Source: Condylostoma magnum (Eukaryota; Ciliophora; Heterotrichea; Heterotrichida; Condylostomatidae). From it: a stretch of DNA of 64,000 nt. Shown here one piece after another: positions 50,317-62,423 of the stretch; the first letter of the stretch is position 1, and every line of letters begins with the position of its first letter. Where the stretch lies: assembly GCA_920105805.1 (NCBI GenBank), contig CAKKTI010000001.1, positions 62,001 to 126,000 on the forward strand, given 5' to 3'. A model generated the notes under the pieces. It searched no databases and was not told the origin of the DNA. It was given only the letters and a program-made list of their open reading frames with translations. The translations under genes and the position numbers were made by a program.

Positions 50317-50769
50317 ATGATTACTAGATAAAAGTATGACAGGATAAGTTGGACGAAAAAACGGTTTGATATTAGCCCGCTGGGCTATAATAAGAGGTAA
50401 TTTCCTCTTTAAAGTAAATAGCATAATCAACGGATGATTTATGATGATAGCTTTGAGTAGTATAAACCTAGAGAAGTTAGTAATCATGGGAAAGCGAGGA
50501 TTTTTGGAAATAGTTAATTGCAGCAAATATCGTTTGTTAGAAGAAATACTAAGAATTCTAATAATATTTTGAGTAATTAAACATACTAGAATATGTAACA
50601 GGATTAGTTAGATACGGGATAGAGTTATACTACAACTGTAGATTAGCTTAGAATGAGGTCATATTCTCCTAATATCGTCAACTAGACTAGGAGGAATTAG
50701 AGTGGATAAAGCCAACATACCAGAAATAAAATTTTAGGGCAAAACTTAGGTAATTTTTATGGATTTTGA
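50317..50769 (+). CDS. Unrecognised small Gln/Asn-rich basic protein
   Basis: 150 residues if started at 50317; a second ATG at 50434 would give 111. It is basic and polar (SWTKKRFDISPLGYNKRQ, YKPREVSNHGKARIFGN, TVDQLRMRSYSPNIVNQTRRN) with no known domain. Codon choice and base composition change to coding-like at 50317, favouring the first start. That leaves only 9 bases to the start codon of the divergent CDPK. The stop TGA is followed by AT-rich spacer. The gene is plausible, not certain. Confidence 0.5.
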
Positions 50770-50904
50770 TTATTTAAAATTAAACTATTTTAGATATGTG
50801 TTAGTAAATTTACTATCATTAAAATATAGAATTCTTTCGTTTAAAGTAATAAAGGAACTAAAGAGAAATATTTGCTTCAATTGTACATAGCAATCCATTT
50901 AATA

Positions 50905-51657
50905 ATGAAAATAGCCTGTCGAAGATTTTGCAGTTAATTTCCTTTCTCTCTATAAGGTATCAAATAACAAAATTACACAAGACCTCACAATTTAATCTTA
51001 GATCATTTAGAGTAATTCAGTGATGGATTCAAATATGCATATAAGCAACTATTAAAATCTATAGTAGACTATGACAAGGAGATCCTATAAAATAGTATGG
51101 AGCATAATATATACTAAAGTCTTATAGATTGCATAAGCAAGTACAAAGCAGAAGGACTTACATTTAAGTTAGCAAACTCAGATTCCAATGATATCAAATT
51201 ATAATTCTTTGAGCCTGCAGGATATCTAGGAGCTCATATTATAAGAAAAGAAAACAATGAAAGTCTGAGATACTACGATATATCTTCAAGAGTTCAAGAT
51301 GGTATCCAGCCTCCCGGCTAAATGTATTGAGTACTGGGAAACAAAAACTGTAAAGGTAATATAATATCAAAAATCGATGTCCACTTTAAAGCTTAATTGA
51401 AGCTATACGTTACAGATTCGTAAGGTAATATTGTACAAGGAGACGATTCATAGGAAGTCTAATACCACAAAATACGCTTTGAAACTATGCAGGCCTATAG
51501 GAACAACATTATATCTTAAATTTTGTCGCTTAATAGACTAATTGGCCATTTCGGTTATGGTAATCTTAGTGGCCCAATGGAAGAATATGATTGAATGATT
51601 ACAGACATAGATGATTTTTTAAAAGGAAATCCAATACACAGCAATATACCAGTTTAG
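50905..51657 (+). CDS. Unrecognised protein with mitochondrial-type N-terminus
   Basis: 250 residues. The first 28 (MKIACRRFCSQFPFSLQG...) are Arg/Ser/Phe-rich without acidic residues, as in a mitochondrial targeting signal. The body is a well-behaved globular sequence (PHNLILDHLEQFSDGFKYAY, FFEPAGYLGAHIIRKENNE, YYDISSRVQDGIQPPGQMYWVLG, KIDVHFKAQLKLYV, IGHFGYGNLSGPMEEYDW), but I cannot place it in a family. TAG is the chosen stop, 15 bases from the convergent glycine decarboxylase stop. A TAA at 51670 would abut that stop exactly. Confidence 0.7.
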
Positions 51658-51672
51658 AATCTAATTACTTAA

Positions 51673-54579
51673 CTAAAGCCAGGTATTGAAACTCGGAGCT
51701 ACCAGTAATGGGTTCTTGTCGCCATATACATTATCTACTCTTCCTACAGTCGGCCAGAACTTTCCTCTTTCTTACACCCATTTCAACGGGAACGCAGCCT
51801 TCTGCCTAGAATAAGGCTTATCCCACTTCATATTGATCACAGAGTCCAAAGAATGTGGTGCATTTTTCAGTACATTGTTGTACTTATCAGCAATTCCCAT
51901 TTCAATTTCTTATATTTCATTTCTTATATTAATCATAGCCTCACAGAACAGATCAAGCTCCATTTTAGACTCAGACTCAGTAGGTTCAATCATTAAAGTT
52001 CCAGGAATAGGGAACGACATAGTAGGAGCATGGAATCCATAGTCGATTAACCTCTTAGCAATATCTTCCTCTGTAACTCCGCATGTCTGTTTAAACGGTC
52101 TCATGTCTAAAATAAACTCATGAGCAACTCTGTCATTCTACCCGATGTAAACCACCTTATAGTGCTCCTTTAATCTGCTCATCATATAATTAGCTCCTAA
52201 AATAGCGTGCTTTGTTGCTTCAGTAAGTCCTCGAGCTCCCATAGCTTCAATATAGAGCCAAGAGATTGTCAGGATTGATCCACTTCCGAAATGGAAAGCA
52301 GAGACTTGTCCTCCAGTACCTCCTTGCTTTGTTATTATATCTCCGGGTAAATAAGGAGCAAGGTGAGACTTTACACCTATTGGGCCCATTCCTGGTCCAC
52401 CTCCTCCGTGGGGAATTGAAAATGTTTTGTGTAGGTTTAAGTGACATACATCAGCGCCGATTTTGCCAGGGGCTGTTAATCCTACCTAGGCGTTCATGTT
52501 TGCACCGTCCATATACACTTACCCTCCGAAATGATGGACTATATCTGTTAATTCAACAACTCCTTCTTCAAATACTCCGTGAGTTGAAGGATATGTTACC
52601 ATGATAGCACCGAGTTGGTCCTTGTATTTCTGAGCTTTAGTTTTCAGATCTTAGATGTCGATGTTACCGAGTGTGTCACAGTTCACTGAGACAAAGTCCA
52701 TACCGGCTAAGGACGCAGATGCTGGATTAGTTCCATGAGCTGATGTAGGAATAAGACATACATTCCTAGCATCACCTCTGCTTTAATGATACTTTCTTAT
52801 AGCTAACAACCCAGCATACTCTCCCTGAGCTCCACTATTCGGCTGGAATGAGATTTCATCAAATGCTGTGATATCCTTTAGCCTAACCCTCAACTCCTCG
52901 ATCATTTCCTAGTATCCTGTAGTTTATTCAGCAGGTGCATGAGGATGAACGTTTCCGAATTTAGGATTTGTTACTGGAATCATCTCAGCAGTTGCATTGA
53001 GTTTCATAGTGCAACTACCAAGAGTAATCATTGAGTTGGCTAGGGAGATATCCTTATTCATTAATCTGTGAAGATATCTCAGCATTTATGTTTCACTATG
53101 AATCTCCTTGAAAATATTATGTTGTAAGGGAGGAGAGCTTCGTTGTAGATTCTCAGGGAATTTTATCGCCGTTTGATCAAATTAGCTCACAAGATCAAAT
53201 GTCTGGGATTAGTTTTTAAAGGTAGCAAAAAGTCCTAACAGTTCTTGAATATCTTCTATTGTATGGGTCTCATCTAGGGAAATTCCAATACGACCATCTA
53301 GATTTCTGACATTTAAACCATTATCTTTGAATTTTTGATGTAAATCACCACCTTTAATTACTAACGTGTCAAAGTGGTTTTGAGTTTCTACTTCATACCC
53401 TAAATTTTAAAGGTTTTGCTTCAGAAGTGTAGTCAAGCTGTAAACTCTGCTAGATATATTGGTGAGTCCGTCTACTCCGTGGTAAATTCCGTACATAGCT
53501 GACATGTTTGCCAGTAGGGCTTGTGCTGTGCATATATTAGAGCTTGCTTTTTCTCTTCTTATATGTTATTCACGGGTCTGCATTGTCATTCTATACGCTG
53601 TTTTACCGTTAGAATCCTTTGATACTCCTATTATTCTACCAGGGGATTTCCTTAATAAGGGTTTAGTGCAAGCAAAGAAGGCTGCGTGGGGACCTCCGAA
53701 TCCCATTGGAACTCCGAATCTTTGAGAGTTACCGTATGCTATATCAACTCCCATTTCACCTGGGGATTTGATATGCATTAATGCTAATAAGTCAGTTCCC
53801 ATAACCAATGGTATCTTATTACCTTCAAGCTTTTACTTTAACTCAGTAAAATCATGCACTTCTCCAAAATTATCAGGTGATTGTACAAGAACTCCACATA
53901 TAGGGCTGCTAGAAAAGTCAAAAGTGTTAACATCTACTACCTATATATTTACTCCAATAGGCTCAGCTCTAGTTTATACCACAGCTAAAGTGTTTTAGAA
54001 AACCTTATCTGAAACAATGAAATTAGGCCTTTTACGATTGAAATTAGCAAAGCACATTGTCATAGCTTCCGCAGCAGCAGTTGACTCGTCCAATAAAGAA
54101 GCATTGGCAATAGGAAGTCCAGTTAATTCAGTGATCATGGTTTAATAATTAAGAAGTGACTCTAATCTTCCCTAAGCAATTTCAGACTGGTAAGGAGTGT
54201 AGCTTGTATACCATTAGGGACACTCTAATAGATTCCTTAAAATAACATTAGGGACTATAGTGCCATAATACCCTCCTCCTATGTAATTCTTAGCTAGTAC
54301 GTTCTTATCTGCGTATTATTGTATTTTAGCCAGGGCTTCGGTCTCTGTGAGAGCTGGCCAATCGGCAAGGTCATTTTTAGGAAGCTTTGAAGGCAAAGTT
54401 TCCTATATCAAGTCGTCTAGGGTATTGGCTTTTACTACTTTTAGCATTTATTCCCTTTCTGCGTTGTTTGGGCCTATGTGGCGATCGATTAGGAAGTCGC
54501 TTCTTTGCAGGGGATGGAAGCTACCGTAGTAGGCTTGATCTAATGTTGCGAGAGAACGAGTAAACGCTTTTCTTAGCAT
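51673..54579 (-). CDS. GLDC: Glycine dehydrogenase (decarboxylating), P-protein
   Basis: PLP-dependent P-protein of the mitochondrial glycine cleavage system, fused alpha-beta form, 968 residues. The N-terminus ([15 protein letters not shown]) is a mitochondrial import signal. It is followed by [40 protein letters not shown] and [15 protein letters not shown] in the first half, and by [31 protein letters not shown] in the second. The PLP lysine is in LNLHKTF (about residue 718), and the Gly-rich [14 protein letters not shown] follows. The ending [11 protein letters not shown] precedes the chosen TAG. Family length is 950-1,020. Confidence 0.97.
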
Positions 54580-54872
54580 TGCCCTTTTTAATTATTATAT
54601 GGTCTAAATTTAGAGTGAGCTAGGGAAAATGGGGAATGGTTGATATAAGTAAAGAGGAGCTGTATTGAAGGATAAAAGGTGTAGTTTATGTTATTAGAGA
54701 AGGTTGTATTGGATTTGAGCTATGTGTTGGTTGAAGTAGCTCAAATGGTATTGAGTAATTGTTTATAGTATATGTGACACAAAGTCAAATGATGAGATAT
54801 AATTAATCTTTAGATTGTTGTTTTATTTATATACTAAAAAGTGATTTTAACACTATGTCAAAATATTAAAAT

Positions 54873-56300
54873 ATGGGGAGTTTGTGCTGTGGTTTTGAGT
54901 AACCTAATATAATAAATCCAAGATAACGGGTTGTTAAATAAACCGTACTAACAGAAATAACCAAAAGCTATTAAATCGGCAAAGTACTAGGTTCAGGTCA
55001 CTTCGGAACAGTAAGACTAGCAAAATCACTAATAAATCCCAAAAAAGTATATGCAGTAAAAATAATATCTAAGAAAAAAGTAAGCAATAAAATACACATA
55101 CTTAGAAGAGAAGTTGAAATCCTATAGTAATTAGATCATCCCAACATTGTAACTCTTTTTGAAGTATACGAGGACTAATAATTTATGCACTTAGTAATGG
55201 AATACTGTCCAGGAGGTGAGCTTATAGAAAGACTTTTAAATTACAATCATTACTCAGAGCAGGAGGCAGCCACTATTTTCAGATAAATTTTACTAGCAGT
55301 CAATCATCTTCACATGGTCGGAATTTCTCACAGGGACATAAAACCGGAAAATTTTATTTTCGAAAGCAAAAAACCAAATTCTTTAATAAAACTCATTGAT
55401 TTTGGACTATCCGCCAAATTTAAAGAAAAATCAGAGAATTAGTAGATGTATACAGTAGTTGGAACTCCCTATTACGTAGCCCCTGAGGTATTGTAAGGAG
55501 AATATAACTATAAATGTGACGTGTGAAGCTGCGGTATTATTCTTTATATTCTTTTAAGTGGAAACTTACCCTTTTATGGAAAAAACAATACTCAAACTTT
55601 TAATCATATTTTGAACAAAGATGTTACATTTAATGGGGAAGTTTGAAATTAAGTAAGCAGTGAAGCTTAGGACTTAATTATACAATTATTAGAAAAAAAT
55701 CCTACTAGGAGAATCGATATTAAATCCGCATTGCAAAGTGACTGGTTTAAGTGTGCAACATCAGATACAAAAATTTATATTTAATCCGATATCTTTGAGC
55801 GTTTAGCTGATTATAATTCAACTTCAATATTTAAAAAGCAAGTATTAGGCTATTTAGTTAAAACTTTATCAATTGATTAAATCTAAGATCTAAGGGAAGC
55901 CTTTTTGAGATATGATACAAGTTCAACTGGCTATCTTTCACGAGAAGATTTGAGACAGGTTATTAAGGAGTCTGGGCTCAAAATAAGTAATAGGAAGCTT
56001 AATACGATTATAAAAAATGTTGATATTAGTAACAACGATAGAATTGATTACAGTGAATTTCTAGCCGCTACGATTAGTTGCAAAAATATGCTTAGAAAGG
56101 AGCAGATCTAAATGGCATTTAAATATTTTGATGTAGATGGCACAGGAACTATTACAAAGGAAGATTTGCTAGAGTTATAGTAAAGAGGTAAACTCAATGT
56201 GTCAAAATAGTAAATGAATGCTATTCTAGAGTAAATTGACTAGAAGGAAACAAAAGAAATTGATTTTGACGAGTTTGAAAAAATGATTTTAGGTACTTAG
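54873..56300 (+). CDS. Calcium-dependent protein kinase 2 (CDPK, paralog of gene at 48880)
   Basis: 475 residues, the same length as its paralog. It has [84 protein letters not shown] and EF-hands [38 protein letters not shown] and [16 protein letters not shown] plus a degenerate fourth. W218 in DVWSCG is encoded by TGA (55524), where the paralog has TGG. The gene ends at TAG-TAA. If these were Gln, translation would run over 100 codons antisense into the next gene, so they must terminate here. Confidence 0.96.
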
Positions 56301-56363
56301 TAATTTTAGTTTTTGTACATTTTTAAAAGATTTTATATTAGGAAAATTAATTAGCAAATTTAC

Positions 56364-58499
56364 CTAACTATTTAAAGCATCCTTCAAATTATTAATAGAA
56401 TTGATCATTTAATCCGTTAACTTTTACTCAATTTCATTCGGAATTTCATTTTAATAGGTTTATTAATACACTGTTAAAATTTCCTCACATTAAGAATAAT
56501 TCCCTAATAACTCATTGATAAGCATTCATTATAAGAGCAGATAGGGAAGTCATTGATTCAAGCAGGCTTCTTATTTGTCGTTTAAATGCCTTGATTATGT
56601 AAAAAGTAAATCTTAGAGATTTTTGTTAGCCTCTTGTCCCACTTTTGACAATTTAATGGAGTAATTATTTCTAAGCTGAACAGGGTTATTATTTATGTAG
56701 TTTTTGGCAACAGCTATTGATTGTTAGTTGTAATTCTGTAGAACTTAATGAGCAATATTTTAGTAGTTCTAATTGATTTCATTGAACTTGTTAATAGAAA
56801 TCAAAGTTTAAGCAATCAGTAGTATTATATCTGATGATTATTGAATAACTTAATTAAACTTTTCCAAAACAACTTCTAATGCCTTAACTTCATTGTTACT
56901 TATTAATTTACAAATTAGATCAAATACGATTTCTTTAGTATCATTTTCAAATGCACTAATTGCTTTTAGATATACATTTAAAATTTAGCAGTTTTAGGAT
57001 TATTAAGAGATACAATCACTTGAATATACTTCTTTATTCCAGTCCCATAACTTATCTAATGCCTTTATTAAAATATGCTAAAATGAGTCAGGGAAATATG
57101 ATTCGAAACATATAACTATATCTTTAGCGCATTAGATGTTGATATAGCGCATCATAAGCTCATTCATAACATTTATAGCATATTCCTAACTTGAAATATA
57201 CCTCAAATATCTTAAAACCTTTTCTAACTAAAAATCTTAACTTATAACCAAACTTAAATACCTATAAGTAATATCCTAAATTACCTATATTTACTTGTAT
57301 TTATAATGCTCAGGCATACAAATTATAAAATGAACGGCAAATCTTAATAAATGACTTTCTTATAGCTCATTATATCTATCCTGCACATTCTTTTACATCT
57401 TGCACAACTCTTACAAAGCTTACAAAGACAAATTCCACTCACTCAAATAAGCACATCTTATCAAATTTTGTTAAAACTATACAAAAAGATTATTAGCTTA
57501 TTCAGGATACTTTAATTACGAGTTTCTTATTATTGTTTCAATATCACTAGGCCAAATCCTTGGTATTCTATCAGGCATTTCATTAACAGTTTTATGCTTT
57601 GAATTATTAAATGCTTCTTTTATTTTAAATGACACGTTTGCTCTTATACATGCCCAAAAATAATCATAAATAGAATTACAAAGAGGCATAATAGCTTCTA
57701 AATTCCCGCAAAGTGATCCATATATAGCTTTTTCGTATCTCTAAATGTCTGAATTACCAGAAATAACACTTTTTGATAAAACTCATATAGACTCCATAAA
57801 CAAATTAATGTTTTCATTTCCTATTTACTACTCTTAGTAAAAGTTGTCGACTAACTCAATTGTTCTTTGCTAGGAACTAAGATTAAAGATTTTTGGTGTA
57901 AAAAAGGAAGAATATTAAGCTAAACATCCTCCTAATGTTAAAGATTACCAGCTGTTTCCACTTTATAGTAGTAGGTTTTAAGCTTCAGATAGTTTACCTT
58001 ACCTTATTAGATAGTAAACACTGTATAATGTTATTTTTAAAGTTTATAAATCATCAGAGTGCATTTGAATTTAACCTCTGTTTAAGATATCTGGGTCTAA
58101 TTATTGTTCATTGTAATTATGTTACAGACAATTTTACAGAGTATTTTGGAAAAATTTATATCTTTAATCTGTAATTTATGTACTTTCTATGCTTTCAAGT
58201 CAATTTTACACGGCTAAAAGAACCCTAAAGTTACGGTCTTTAAAGAAAAGTTCACTTTACTTATCTGAATGATCTTTTTAAGTTGATACCGACAATTCCA
58301 TCTCTAAAAGAAATTTAAGTAAAATTCATGTGTTTTTTTCATTGTTTAAAATCTGGCTTTATTAGTAGTCAAAGGAGGATTTGCTACTAAAATAGATTCT
58401 ATTTTCAATGATTTCTATATATTCATTTATAAGCTATACACCTCTGCACTCTGATTCTAAAGCATCTGAAAACTCGCTGCAAAGATTTAAAAAATTCAT
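56364..58499 (-). CDS. NUP107: Nucleoporin NUP107/NUP84
   Basis: Alpha-helical scaffold protein of the Y-complex of the nuclear pore. 711 residues (yeast Nup84 has 726). Family-like blocks are RVLLAVQNWLESI, YKFFQNTLQNCL, EQQLDPDILNRGQIQMHSDD, YYLIRQGKLSEAQNLLLQSG, SWQSLTLGG, YGSLCGNLEAIMPLCNSIYDYFWACI, MPDRIPRIWPSDIE, RFAVHFIICM and KALDKLWDWNKEVY. The frame was traced without interruption from the ATG at 58499 to TAG at 56364. A large share of Gln is TAA/TAG. The stop is 63 bases from the convergent CDPK 2 stop. Confidence 0.9.
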
Positions 58500-58647
58500 T
58501 TATACCGCCATTGGGATTTATAATATATCTGTAAATACACTAATATTTATACATAAGATAAGTGAATGATTCAATATATATGATGAAATATACATAAATA
58601 TAACTTTAAAACGAATAAACAATTTAATAAGAATCCAATTACTTCTA

Positions 58648-59526
58648 TCAAATTACTCTAAACTTCCTTACAGTGATATCTAATGCTTTGAAATTAAAAT
58701 ACTGAGTCATAACAGCCGGGAAGATAAACACAGAAAAAACTATCAATAGCTCAAATTGCACCATATGTGTTTTAATGTACCCTATAACCTAAACAAACAC
58801 ATCTACCCAAACTCCTTTAATTCCCTTCTAATCTAACTTCTTAGATACCATGCTCATTATAACATACACCCAAAACATCCCTACAATCTACAAGCCTGTA
58901 GCAGAAATTAAAATCGAATAAGAAGTATTAACCGTCCAGCTGTTATAAATCAGCGTGTTCCCAATAACTGTTCTATTAAATATAAAAATCACAACAAAGG
59001 CATATTCAACAACACTATACAAAGCTGTATTATCATTTCCATTGGTTTTTAATATATGTCGATACAGCATACACGGGTTTGACATTTCAGCTATAACAAC
59101 AGTTACTACTTAAAACTTACAAACACCTAGTGATCCCGATTAGACAGAAGTATATATTGCGAAACAACCTGCTATTCCCATTATATGATGAAACCTCATG
59201 AACATGTCATGTATGCGGTATACTTCTCCATAAACCATGTCGTAGAGTAGATAACCCAGGGAATTCTATATAAAAGTTACTCCTAAGACTAGTTTGTGGT
59301 AGGTGTTGGTAGGTGCTTCGTAGTTAATGCCTTCCTCCAAAATATAAATAATCATTCCTCCAACTACAGCAACTATCGCATGAATTATTGAAACATGCTG
59401 GCCTATGTAATCGTATTATTTTGAGCGTTCTAAATGCTTTGGAGGGGTTATTATTGTTTAGGCAATTACACTTATTATAAAGTAAAATACCATAGAGCTG
59501 CCGATTATTTAGATATCTTAGTCCAT
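58648..59526 (-). CDS. TLC-domain membrane protein
   Basis: 292 residues with about seven membrane segments. TLC (TRAM-LAG1-CLN8) domain signals are YDYIGQHVSIIHAIVAVVGG, GYLLYDMVYG, MRFHHIMGIAGCFAIY (the paired His in an early-middle helix), IAEMSNPCMLYRHIL and EYAFVVIFIFNRTVIG. TLC proteins include ceramide synthases and lipid regulators such as TLCD/TMEM56. The absence of a homeobox-like loop and the size fit the TLCD group better. It ends TGA-TAG. It is divergent from the glycosylase-like gene with 34 bases between start codons. Confidence 0.85.
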
Positions 59527-59560
59527 TTTATATAAGAAACTATTTTGAAATGCTTTTAAA
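59527..59560. promoter_or_regulatory. 34-bp divergent promoter region
   Basis: All the DNA between the start codons of the TLC gene and the glycosylase-like gene. Promoter and leader sequence for both must fit here or overlap coding sequence. No element is recognised. Confidence 0.45.
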
Positions 59561-60280
59561 ATGAATATTTTTGTTTTAAGTTTAATCATTAGGAAATGTG
59601 CCCAGTATCATTGTGATTAGCATGTTATCAAGATGATTTTAGAATCTGCTTAGATGCTGTGTACAGTCATGCATAAAAGTGGAGGAACTGCTCCTTATAG
59701 GCCAGTACACTAAAAGCATCCATGTACATTATGAGTAGAAGAAAGCTTATCTAATTGGAAATGACTGAGAGAATTGTGCAGAGAGCTTAATGAGGAGTAT
59801 AGGTACAGATATAGAAAGGAAACTAATCACAAATCATGGGATGTAGTTGCTGCTTTAGATGACCCAGATATACCTGACAATGGATTAACTCCTTTTGCCT
59901 AAGCAATGCCAGATGAGTTTAAAAATGAGGATGCTGTACTAGCATACAGAAGCTATTACTTAGGCTAAAAAGTCAGATTCGCAACATGGGAAAAAAGAAG
60001 ACCTGCTCCATAATGATGGAGCAAAAAAGAACCTTAATACTAAAACTAAGAAAACGAAGAATCTGATATGGAAGAGGCAATACCTAGTAAAGTAAGGCCA
60101 ATACGTAAGAAAAGAAAAACTCCTACTAAAAAGCAAAAAAAGGGAAATAAGAAAGAAAATAAATTAGATGATGAAGAAGTAAAATAAGAAAAGAATGGAA
60201 TAAGAACAAGAAAACAAGCAAGAATATTAATAGAAAAACGGAAAATGTATAAAAAGATTCAAAAAGTAACTAAAATTTAA
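59561..60280 (+). CDS. Pyrimidine-dimer glycosylase-like protein (MNIFVL..HVVKM family) with basic tail
   Basis: 239 residues. The first 165 match a family common in large DNA viruses and phages and often annotated as pyrimidine-dimer DNA glycosylase-like: MNIFVLSLIIRKCAQYHCDQHVIKMILES, HPCTLWVEESLSNWKWLREL, LNEEYRYRYRKETNHKS, LAYRSYYLGQKVRFATW and RRPAPQWW. In other members the second segment also ends WLxxL and the late Trp pair is conserved; here TGA encodes several of these Trp. The C-terminal 75 residues are Lys-rich (KKRKTPTKKQKKGNKK), like a nuclear localisation or DNA-binding tail. The enzymatic role is unproven. Confidence 0.78.
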
Positions 60281-60292
60281 TAACATAAGTTA

Positions 60293-60928
60293 CTATACAC
60301 ATTCTAAATGGCAAATTGGACAGTAACTCTTGTAATCTAGCCATGCCTGAATACAGTCTTCATGATAAATATGCCCACATTATAATAAAGCTCCTTAATC
60401 TTCTAGTATCTACTAACAAATCTCACAATAATCCTCCTCATCTTCTTATGTTTACTATAAAACATCAAAATACCCAGGATCAAAAGATTGACCCAGTTAA
60501 TTTGCTAATTCTGTTAGTTCCTCATATGAAATGGAATCTATATGCGGCAAGGGTTAATTATGCTTTATCATATACAGATCTGATATATAATTATACTATT
60601 CTTATCTTTATTACTTTATTTAATGCCGCACCTATTTATTATCCTTTTTAAGTCTACACACAGTTGAAGATTATGATAGTAGAGCGTTTTTTAACTCTTG
60701 GATTGTGTTCAAAAGATAGTTTTCTTAGGACTTTAGTCTTGAAATCTCAGCTGTCATTGGAACTTTTTATTTTTGAGATGAGTGGACTGTTTCTTTTACT
60801 GATTTAGTCCTAATTGGACTATTGTAATGTTTTTATTCTGAAACTTTATTAGACGCAGTTCTTTCAGATGATTTGCTTTTTTTCCCGTGAAATCTAAAAC
60901 GATTATGCTTGAATTTCTATCTTTCCAT
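60293..60928 (-). CDS. RING-H2 finger protein (probable E3 ubiquitin ligase)
   Basis: 211 residues. The basic N-terminus (FKHNRFRFHGKKSKSSERT) is followed by a coiled coil (about 60-120) and a C-terminal RING-H2 finger: YCEICQQILEDQGALLQCGHIYHEDCIQAWLDYKSYCPICH (zinc ligands C-x2-C, C-x-H, H-x2-C, C-x2-C). It ends five residues later at TAG-TAA. The closing position makes this a solid stop. Such proteins transfer ubiquitin from E2 enzymes; the substrate is unknown. The stop is 12 bases from the convergent glycosylase-like stop. Confidence 0.88.
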
Positions 60929-61154
60929 TTTAAATTTTTATATTTGATGTACAAAAAAGGTCTAGTTTTAATAAAATGCGCCCTAATATAGCTATACAAC
61001 TTTATTTTATCGAAATAGTATTAAAATAATCTCTATTCTTTTATATTTGTATTTTAGTATTATAACTAATCATCTTCCTATATACTACTATCTTATAAAC
61101 TTATTATATTAATGTGCATTATGATAAGTAAAACTCACGAGCTTATATAATAAA

Positions 61155-61970
61155 ATGGAGGAGGACTGGAAAAAATATTTAGCTTTGGGACTAAGTGTAG
61201 CTGCTATTGGTGGAATTTATTTCTGGCTTAATTAATTAGTAGAGGATGATTTAGATCCATAATAAAAGCCACCACAAGTACAGACACCGGCTGTATAGCA
61301 AAACAGACCAATAACATAAGCTCAGCCAAACACAACTCAAGCTCCAGCCCCTACTCCAGTAGTTCAACAGCCAAAAGTGATGACTAAGGAAGATTTACTA
61401 GATTTATTTCAAAAGATGCATTAAAATTATGTAAGAAAGTACCATGATCTAGATATCTAATTTGCTAAGTTAAGAAGAGAAGTTATCCATACTGATTAAT
61501 AGAGATATAGGCAACTTATTCAGCAATTTGAGGCTGAGGCTAGGAATATACTAGGTGATAATATGTTTTAAACTTGTGAATAAGAACAAATCAGTAGATA
61601 ACAGATGAGTCAGGCTATGGGAAATTATTAAAATGATCCTTTGGTTAAAGCTGCTTTCAATAAATTAGCAACAGTAAGTGCTTTAGATATAAGTGAAAAT
61701 AAATAAGTTCCTGAGTCGTTGACTGCTGAAAAATTGTAAGAAGTGCTTAATGAATACTTAAATTTATTATTAGTCAGAGCTGGGAAGGGTACTAATTAAT
61801 TTGAAACTAAAGTATTGCAGACAGAAGTTGTAGATGAGATTTATCTGAATTTCAATTATGAGGAAGAAGAAATTTTAGCTGCTATTACAAAATATGAAGC
61901 TGAAAATTCCGAGATAAGAGAAATTTATAATAGGATTAAAGATCAAGGAGAGAAGTTAATTGCAGGTTAG
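61155..61970 (+). CDS. Single-TM coiled-coil protein
   Basis: 271 residues. An N-terminal membrane anchor (KKYLALGLSVAAIGGIYFWL, residues 6-25) is followed by a Pro/Gln/Thr-rich linker (30-75) and a mainly helical domain (MTKEDLLDLFQKMHQNYVRKYHDLD, FEAEARNILGDNMFQTC, EEEEILAAITKYEAENSEI). The layout of anchor, Pro-rich linker and helical domain recalls peroxisomal or mitochondrial membrane adaptors such as Pex14, but no family signature is present. The TAG at 61968 is followed by AT-rich spacer and the scaffold gap. Confidence 0.68.
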
Positions 61971-62129
61971 TTACTAAGATAATTTTTAAAAGGTTGCTTA
62001 TTTTTAGGAAATCTATCCTTGCTGTATGTTGTGTTCTTGTTTTACAATGCTTAACGCCTTGGAGTCTGTAAAGGCAAAAAGTTTTTAAACATAAAAGTAT
62101 TTGTTTATCATTTAGAACTTTTTGTTTTA

Positions 62130-62229
62130 NNNNNNNNNNNNNNNNNNNNNNNNNNNNNNNNNNNNNNNNNNNNNNNNNNNNNNNNNNNNNNNNNNNNNNN
62201 NNNNNNNNNNNNNNNNNNNNNNNNNNNNN
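62130..62229. other. Assembly gap (100 N)
   Basis: Exactly 100 undefined bases, the usual scaffold-gap placeholder. Real length is unknown. The 160 bases before it and 190 bases after it hold nothing recognisable. Confidence 0.98.
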
Positions 62230-62423
62230 TAATGAGAGTTATCTCTTCTTATTCCTAAATCTTTTCTATCTAAAATTTGAGTTTAATCTCTTAAAATAGT
62301 GGGATTTTTATACAATATCTCTTTTACCACTCCTATAAGATCTCATATTTTGCTATAAATTTTAGAAATAATCGTTACTTTTGATATATCAAAAACTATG
62401 CATAAATTCCAATATAAAAGTAA

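Noticed and set aside
52266-52604. 112-residue open frame on the plus strand
   Set aside because: It is antisense to the PLP-lysine region of glycine decarboxylase.
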